A stretch of 9,527 nt of DNA from an uncultured Ruminococcus sp. (GTDB lineage: Bacteria; Bacillota; Clostridia; Oscillospirales; Ruminococcaceae). Below are positions 6,956 through 9,527 of the stretch, one piece after another. The stretch spans positions 1 to 9,527 of the forward strand of contig CAMWRL010000064.1 of NCBI GenBank assembly GCA_947176685.1, read 5' to 3'. Under the pieces are notes generated by a model. The model searched no databases and had not been told where the DNA came from. It was given only the letters and a program-made list of their open reading frames with translations. The stretch's first letter is position 1; every line of letters begins with the position of its first letter. The translations under genes were made by a program, and so were the position numbers.

Positions 6956-7631
6956 AGCCCATAAGTTCCAGTGCTTCTTTTGCCGCAAGCTGTTCGGCTT
7001 CTTTTTTGCTTCGACCCTTGCCACTGCCGATTACCTGAGAATTAAGGCATACTTCCACAACAAAGCGTTTGTTATGGTCAGGACCTTCCTCGCCTATCAG
7101 GACGTACTCAACTTTTTCTTCGGGATTTTTCTGGACTATCTCCTGTAAGACCGTCTTGAAATCACTGAAAGCGGGTTTCTTCGGGTGCTGAATGTCTTCC
7201 GGCATAAAGTGCAGAATATGTTTTGCGGCTGGTTCAATACCGCCGTCAAGGTATATTGCGGCTATTACCGCCTCGAAAGCGTCCGCAAGAATTGACGGTC
7301 TTTCACGACCTCCGGTATTTTCTTCGCCCTTGCCCAGAAACAGAAACTCGCCAAGATGAATCTGTTTGGCGAATACGTGCAGTGACTTTTCGCATACCAG
7401 CGAAGCACGTACTCTTGTAAGTTCGCCCTCTGCTACATTGAGGTTTTTGTACAGATAGTCCGAAACTACTATTGACAGCACGCTGTCCCCCAGAAACTCC
7501 AGACGTTCATTGCAGCCTGCCGGATTTTTGCGTTCATTTGCGTATGATGAATGTGTCAATGCCTGATGTATCAGTTTTTTGTCACTGAACGTATAACCGA
7601 TAATTTTTTCCAGTTTTTCAATTCTGTCCAC
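6942..7631 (-). CDS. rnc: Ribonuclease III
   Basis: Double-strand-specific endoribonuclease that processes rRNA precursors and some mRNAs. It has 229 residues, as expected (226-234). The nuclease domain carries NERLEFLGDS (41-50), with Glu42 and Asp49 matching the metal ligands E38 and D45 of E. coli, and LADAFEAVIAAIYLDGG (115-131), with Asp117 and Glu120 matching D114 and E117. All catalytic acids are present. The dsRNA-binding domain spans about 156-225 and ends GSGKGRSKKEAEQLAAKEAL. I chose a GTG start at 7631, giving MDRIEKLEKIIGYTFSDK. The alternative ATG at 7673 would add 14 residues read from the plsX 3' end, not family-like, whereas the GTG has AAAGGAG 10 bases upstream. The start overlaps plsX by 14 bases. 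Confidence 0.97.
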   Translation of the reverse strand: MDRIEKLEKIIGYTFSDKKLIHQALTHSSYANERKNPAGCNERLEFLGDSVLSIVVSDYLYKNLNVAEGELTRVRASLVCEKSLHVFAKQIHLGEFLFLGKGEENTGGRERPSILADAFEAVIAAIYLDGGIEPAAKHILHFMPEDIQHPKKPAFSDFKTVLQEIVQKNPEEKVEYVLIGEEGPDHNKRFVVEVCLNSQVIGSGKGRSKKEAEQLAAKEALELMGYETQ

Positions 7632-8640
7632 TGTTTTCCAACTCCTTTGAAACTTTCGCCACATGAGCAGCATATTTTTCTATTACGCCGGAAACGTCCG
7701 TTTCAACGCATTTTTTCGCCTGTCTGACCGCATTGAAAAAAGCTGTGCCGTCAGAACTTCCGTGAGCCTTGATAACGGGTTTTTTCACTCCGAGCAGCGC
7801 CGAACCGCCGACTTCCTTGTAATCCATCTGCTTTTTGAACTGTTTCAGCTTGCCGAGTGAAAAGACTGCACCGACTTTTCCGATACCCGAAAAAATCCAC
7901 TTCATTTTTTTAGCAAAGAAAGAACCCATTCCCTCATAGAGTTTAAGAGCGATATTTCCCGTAAAGCCGTCTGTAACAACAACCTGTACTTCACCTTTGG
8001 GCATATCACGGGCTTCAATGTTTCCGACAAAATTAAGTCCGGATATTTCCAGCATCTTATATGCTTCAATTTCAAGCTCTCTGCCTTTTGTTTCTTCTGC
8101 GCCTATGTTGAGCAATGCAACTTTAGGTTTTTTCATTCCCAGAACCTTTTCAGCATAGGCACTTCCCATAACAGCAAACTGCACAAGCATTTCCGGACGG
8201 CATTCGGTATTTGCTCCGGCGTCAGCAAGTACAAAACTACCCTTGTCAGCAGGCAGGACAGGCGCAGGTGCGATACGTTTTATGCCCTTGATACGCTTGA
8301 CTATGAAAGTAGCTCCCATAACAAGTGCGCCGGTGCTTCCGGCTGAAACAAATGCATCACCTTTTTCGTCCGCAAGTAACTGAAGTCCTACTGCCATTGA
8401 GGTGTTTTTTCCGGATTTGATTATTTCCTTTGGTTCTTCGTGAATGTCGAAAACGTCCGGAGTATGTACTATTTCCATACCGTCAAGACTTATTTCGTTT
8501 TTCTTTGCGCAGGAACGTATTTTCTTTTCGTTTCCCGTAAGTATTATATTAACTTTGAGTTCAGCAACTGCCCTCTGACAGCCTTTCAGTACCTCAAGCG
8601 GTGCATTATCTCCGCCGAATGCGTCAACTATAATTTTCAT
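7618..8640 (-). CDS. plsX: Phosphate acyltransferase PlsX
   Basis: Peripheral membrane enzyme that converts acyl-ACP and phosphate to acyl-phosphate, the acyl donor for PlsY in the first step of phospholipid synthesis. It has 340 residues, normal for the family. Marks in order are MKIIVDAFGGDNAP (1-14), SAGSTGALVMGATF (99-112), ADAGANTECRPEML (139-152), LLNIGAEETKG (176-186), FVGNIEARD (204-212) and VVTDGFTGNIALKLYEG (221-237). These are followed by a hydrophobic/basic segment at about 241-275, where family members bind the membrane. The ATG overlaps the trmFO stop as ATGA (4 bases), with AAAGGG 7 bases upstream. Unlike B. subtilis, neither fabD-fabG nor acpP follows, and rnc overlaps it directly. 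Confidence 0.97.
   Translation of the reverse strand: MKIIVDAFGGDNAPLEVLKGCQRAVAELKVNIILTGNEKKIRSCAKKNEISLDGMEIVHTPDVFDIHEEPKEIIKSGKNTSMAVGLQLLADEKGDAFVSAGSTGALVMGATFIVKRIKGIKRIAPAPVLPADKGSFVLADAGANTECRPEMLVQFAVMGSAYAEKVLGMKKPKVALLNIGAEETKGRELEIEAYKMLEISGLNFVGNIEARDMPKGEVQVVVTDGFTGNIALKLYEGMGSFFAKKMKWIFSGIGKVGAVFSLGKLKQFKKQMDYKEVGGSALLGVKKPVIKAHGSSDGTAFFNAVRQAKKCVETDVSGVIEKYAAHVAKVSKELENSGQN
7642..7648 (-). promoter_or_regulatory. Ribosome binding site setting the GTG start of rnc
   Basis: AAAGGAG on the minus strand, 10 bases before the GTG at 7631 and inside the last codons of plsX. It supports the GTG start over the ATG at 7673, which lies upstream of this site. Confidence 0.7.
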
Positions 8641-9465
8641 AAACCAACCCTTTCCAACTCGCTTTTAAGCGAATCAACTGCACGTTCTGCATAAACGCCG
8701 TATTTTTGTTTTTTGTCCCTGATTCTCACGCCGATGTCAGGAAGTATCCCCATATTTGCGCCCATAGGCTGAAATTTTCCGGAATTATAGGGGTCACTTA
8801 TATATGCCGTCAAAGCTCCGGTCATTGTGTCAGCCGGAAGTTTAAGCGGTTCAAGATTCTTTAATCTTCTTGCGGCGGAGATTCCGGCAATCAGACCGCT
8901 TGCCGCCGATTCCATATAACCCTCAACGCCTGTTATCTGTCCGGCAAAGTATATATCCGGATTTTTCCTCATTGAAAAATCAGCGCTCAGCAACTCCGGA
9001 CTGTTTATAAAAGTATTCCTGTGCATAACTCCGTAACGCATAAATTCAGCATTTTCAAGACCTGTTATCATTGAAAACACCCTTTTCTGTTCACCGAATT
9101 TAAGATTAGTCTGGAATCCCACCAGATTAAATAATGTACCTTCACGGTTTTCTTTCCTCAACTGCACTACCGCATACGGACGTTTACCTGTTCTTGCGTC
9201 CGTAATGCCGACGGGCTTCATAGGTCCGAAACGCATTGTATCAACGCCCCGTGAAGCCAATACTTCAATCGGCATACAGCCCTCGTATACGCTGAAAGGG
9301 TGTGTTTCAAAGTCTTTTAACTGAACCTTTTCCGCTGAAACCAGTGCTTCATAAAATGCAATGTATTCTTCCTTATTCATAGGACAGTTTATATAATCAG
9401 CGTCGCCCCTGTCGTACCGTGAAGCATAGAAAACTTTATCCATATCAAGACTGTCCGCTGTAACA
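8637..9465 (-). CDS. trmFO: tRNA m5U54 methyltransferase TrmFO, C-terminal part only (5' end cut by contig edge)
   Basis: Folate- and FAD-dependent enzyme that makes 5-methyluridine at position 54 in the T-loop of tRNA, the route used in many Gram-positives instead of SAM-dependent TrmA. About 275 authentic C-terminal residues of the usual ~435 are present. They include DMDKVFYASRYDRGDADYIN, YEGCMPIEVLA, FGPMKPVG, YAVVQLR, VGFQTNLKFGEQKRVF, PGLENAEFMRYGVMHRNTF, FAGQITGVEGYMESAASGLIAG and FQPMGANMG. The Cys of EGCMP (codon ending near 9278) corresponds by distance from the C-terminus to the second conserved cysteine (Cys226 in B. subtilis). The FAD-binding GxGxxG start and first catalytic cysteine lie beyond the edge. 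The in-frame ATG at 9494 is not a real start, because its first ten codons come wholly or partly from adapter sequence. Confidence 0.95.
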
Positions 9466-9527
9466 CTGTCTCTTTTACACAGCTCCGAGCCCACGAGACC
9501 GTACTAGAGCTCGTATGCCGACTTCTG
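9466..9527 (+). other. Nextera/Illumina read-through adapter at the assembly end (artefact)
   Basis: From 9466 the + strand follows the standard Nextera read-through layout. The mosaic end is CTGTCTCTT-TACACA-CT (9466-9484, mismatches at 9475 and 9482). CCGAGCCCACGAGAC (9485-9499) is exact. An 8-base index CGTACTAG (9500-9507) equals the common i7 index N702. The P7-side sequence then begins A-CTCGTATGCCG-CTTCTG (9508-9527, mismatches at 9509 and 9521). In total 58 of 62 bases agree with what I know of the adapter. Authentic TrmFO reading frame stops exactly where it begins. The mismatches probably let the read escape trimming. It is not genomic and has no biological function. Confidence 0.95.

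Noticed and set aside
6956..7024. Longer radical SAM protein starting at the ATG at 7024
   Set aside because: The added Lys/Arg-rich residues come from the alternate frame of the rnc dsRNA-binding domain, and the family starts at MKHSN just before the cluster motif.
7632..7673. Longer RNase III starting at the ATG at 7673
   Set aside because: The extra 14 residues overlap the plsX 3' end and are not family-like, while the GTG at 7631 has a well-placed AAAGGAG.
9466..9494. N-terminal residues MGSELCKRDS of the apparent 285-residue TrmFO
   Set aside because: Encoded by Nextera adapter sequence and not by the genome. The true protein continues upstream beyond the contig end.

Overview
The window is a stretch of core bacterial chromosome, with every gene on the minus strand. 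It most likely comes from a low-to-mid GC Firmicute of class Clostridia, and the Ruminococcus/Oscillospiraceae group fits best. The grounds are the plsX-rnc-smc-ftsY gene order typical of Firmicutes, strong GGAGG-type ribosome sites with TTG and GTG starts, and close Gram-positive style matches for SMC, RNase III, PlsX and TrmFO. Genus-level placement is inference from memory of these families.

In transcription order (right to left) the genes are: trmFO (tRNA m5U54 methyltransferase, 5' end missing), plsX (acyl-ACP:phosphate acyltransferase), rnc (RNase III, GTG start), an Elp3-like radical SAM protein without an acetyltransferase domain, smc (chromosome condensation ATPase, TTG start), ftsY (SRP receptor GTPase with a long acidic C-terminal tail), an ITP/XTP pyrophosphatase of the RdgB/HAM1 family, and a YhbY-type ribosome-associated RNA-binding protein. 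Neighbouring genes overlap by 4-14 bases or are separated by at most 24 bases. I see no internal promoter, terminator or gene-free stretch, so this looks like one translationally coupled housekeeping operon continuing off both ends. The genes serve tRNA modification, phospholipid synthesis, RNA processing, chromosome segregation, membrane protein targeting, nucleotide clean-up and ribosome assembly. They are linked by growth rather than by one pathway.

The last 62 bases (9466-9527) are not genomic. They match Nextera/Illumina read-through adapter, comprising the mosaic end, read-2 adapter, an 8-base i7 index equal to CGTACTAG and the start of the P7 arm, with four mismatches. They create a false start for the truncated trmFO. 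The right edge is therefore an untrimmed assembly end.

I find no new multi-gene defence, mobile or regulatory system. The most interesting biology is FtsY. Its NG GTPase domain is at the very N-terminus, and about 195 acidic residues follow it. Three basic/aromatic FFS(K/R)xF motifs punctuate this tail and resemble the membrane-targeting motif at the N-terminus of E. coli FtsY. Other points of note are the absence of acpP between plsX and rnc, and the radical SAM gene inserted between rnc and smc.
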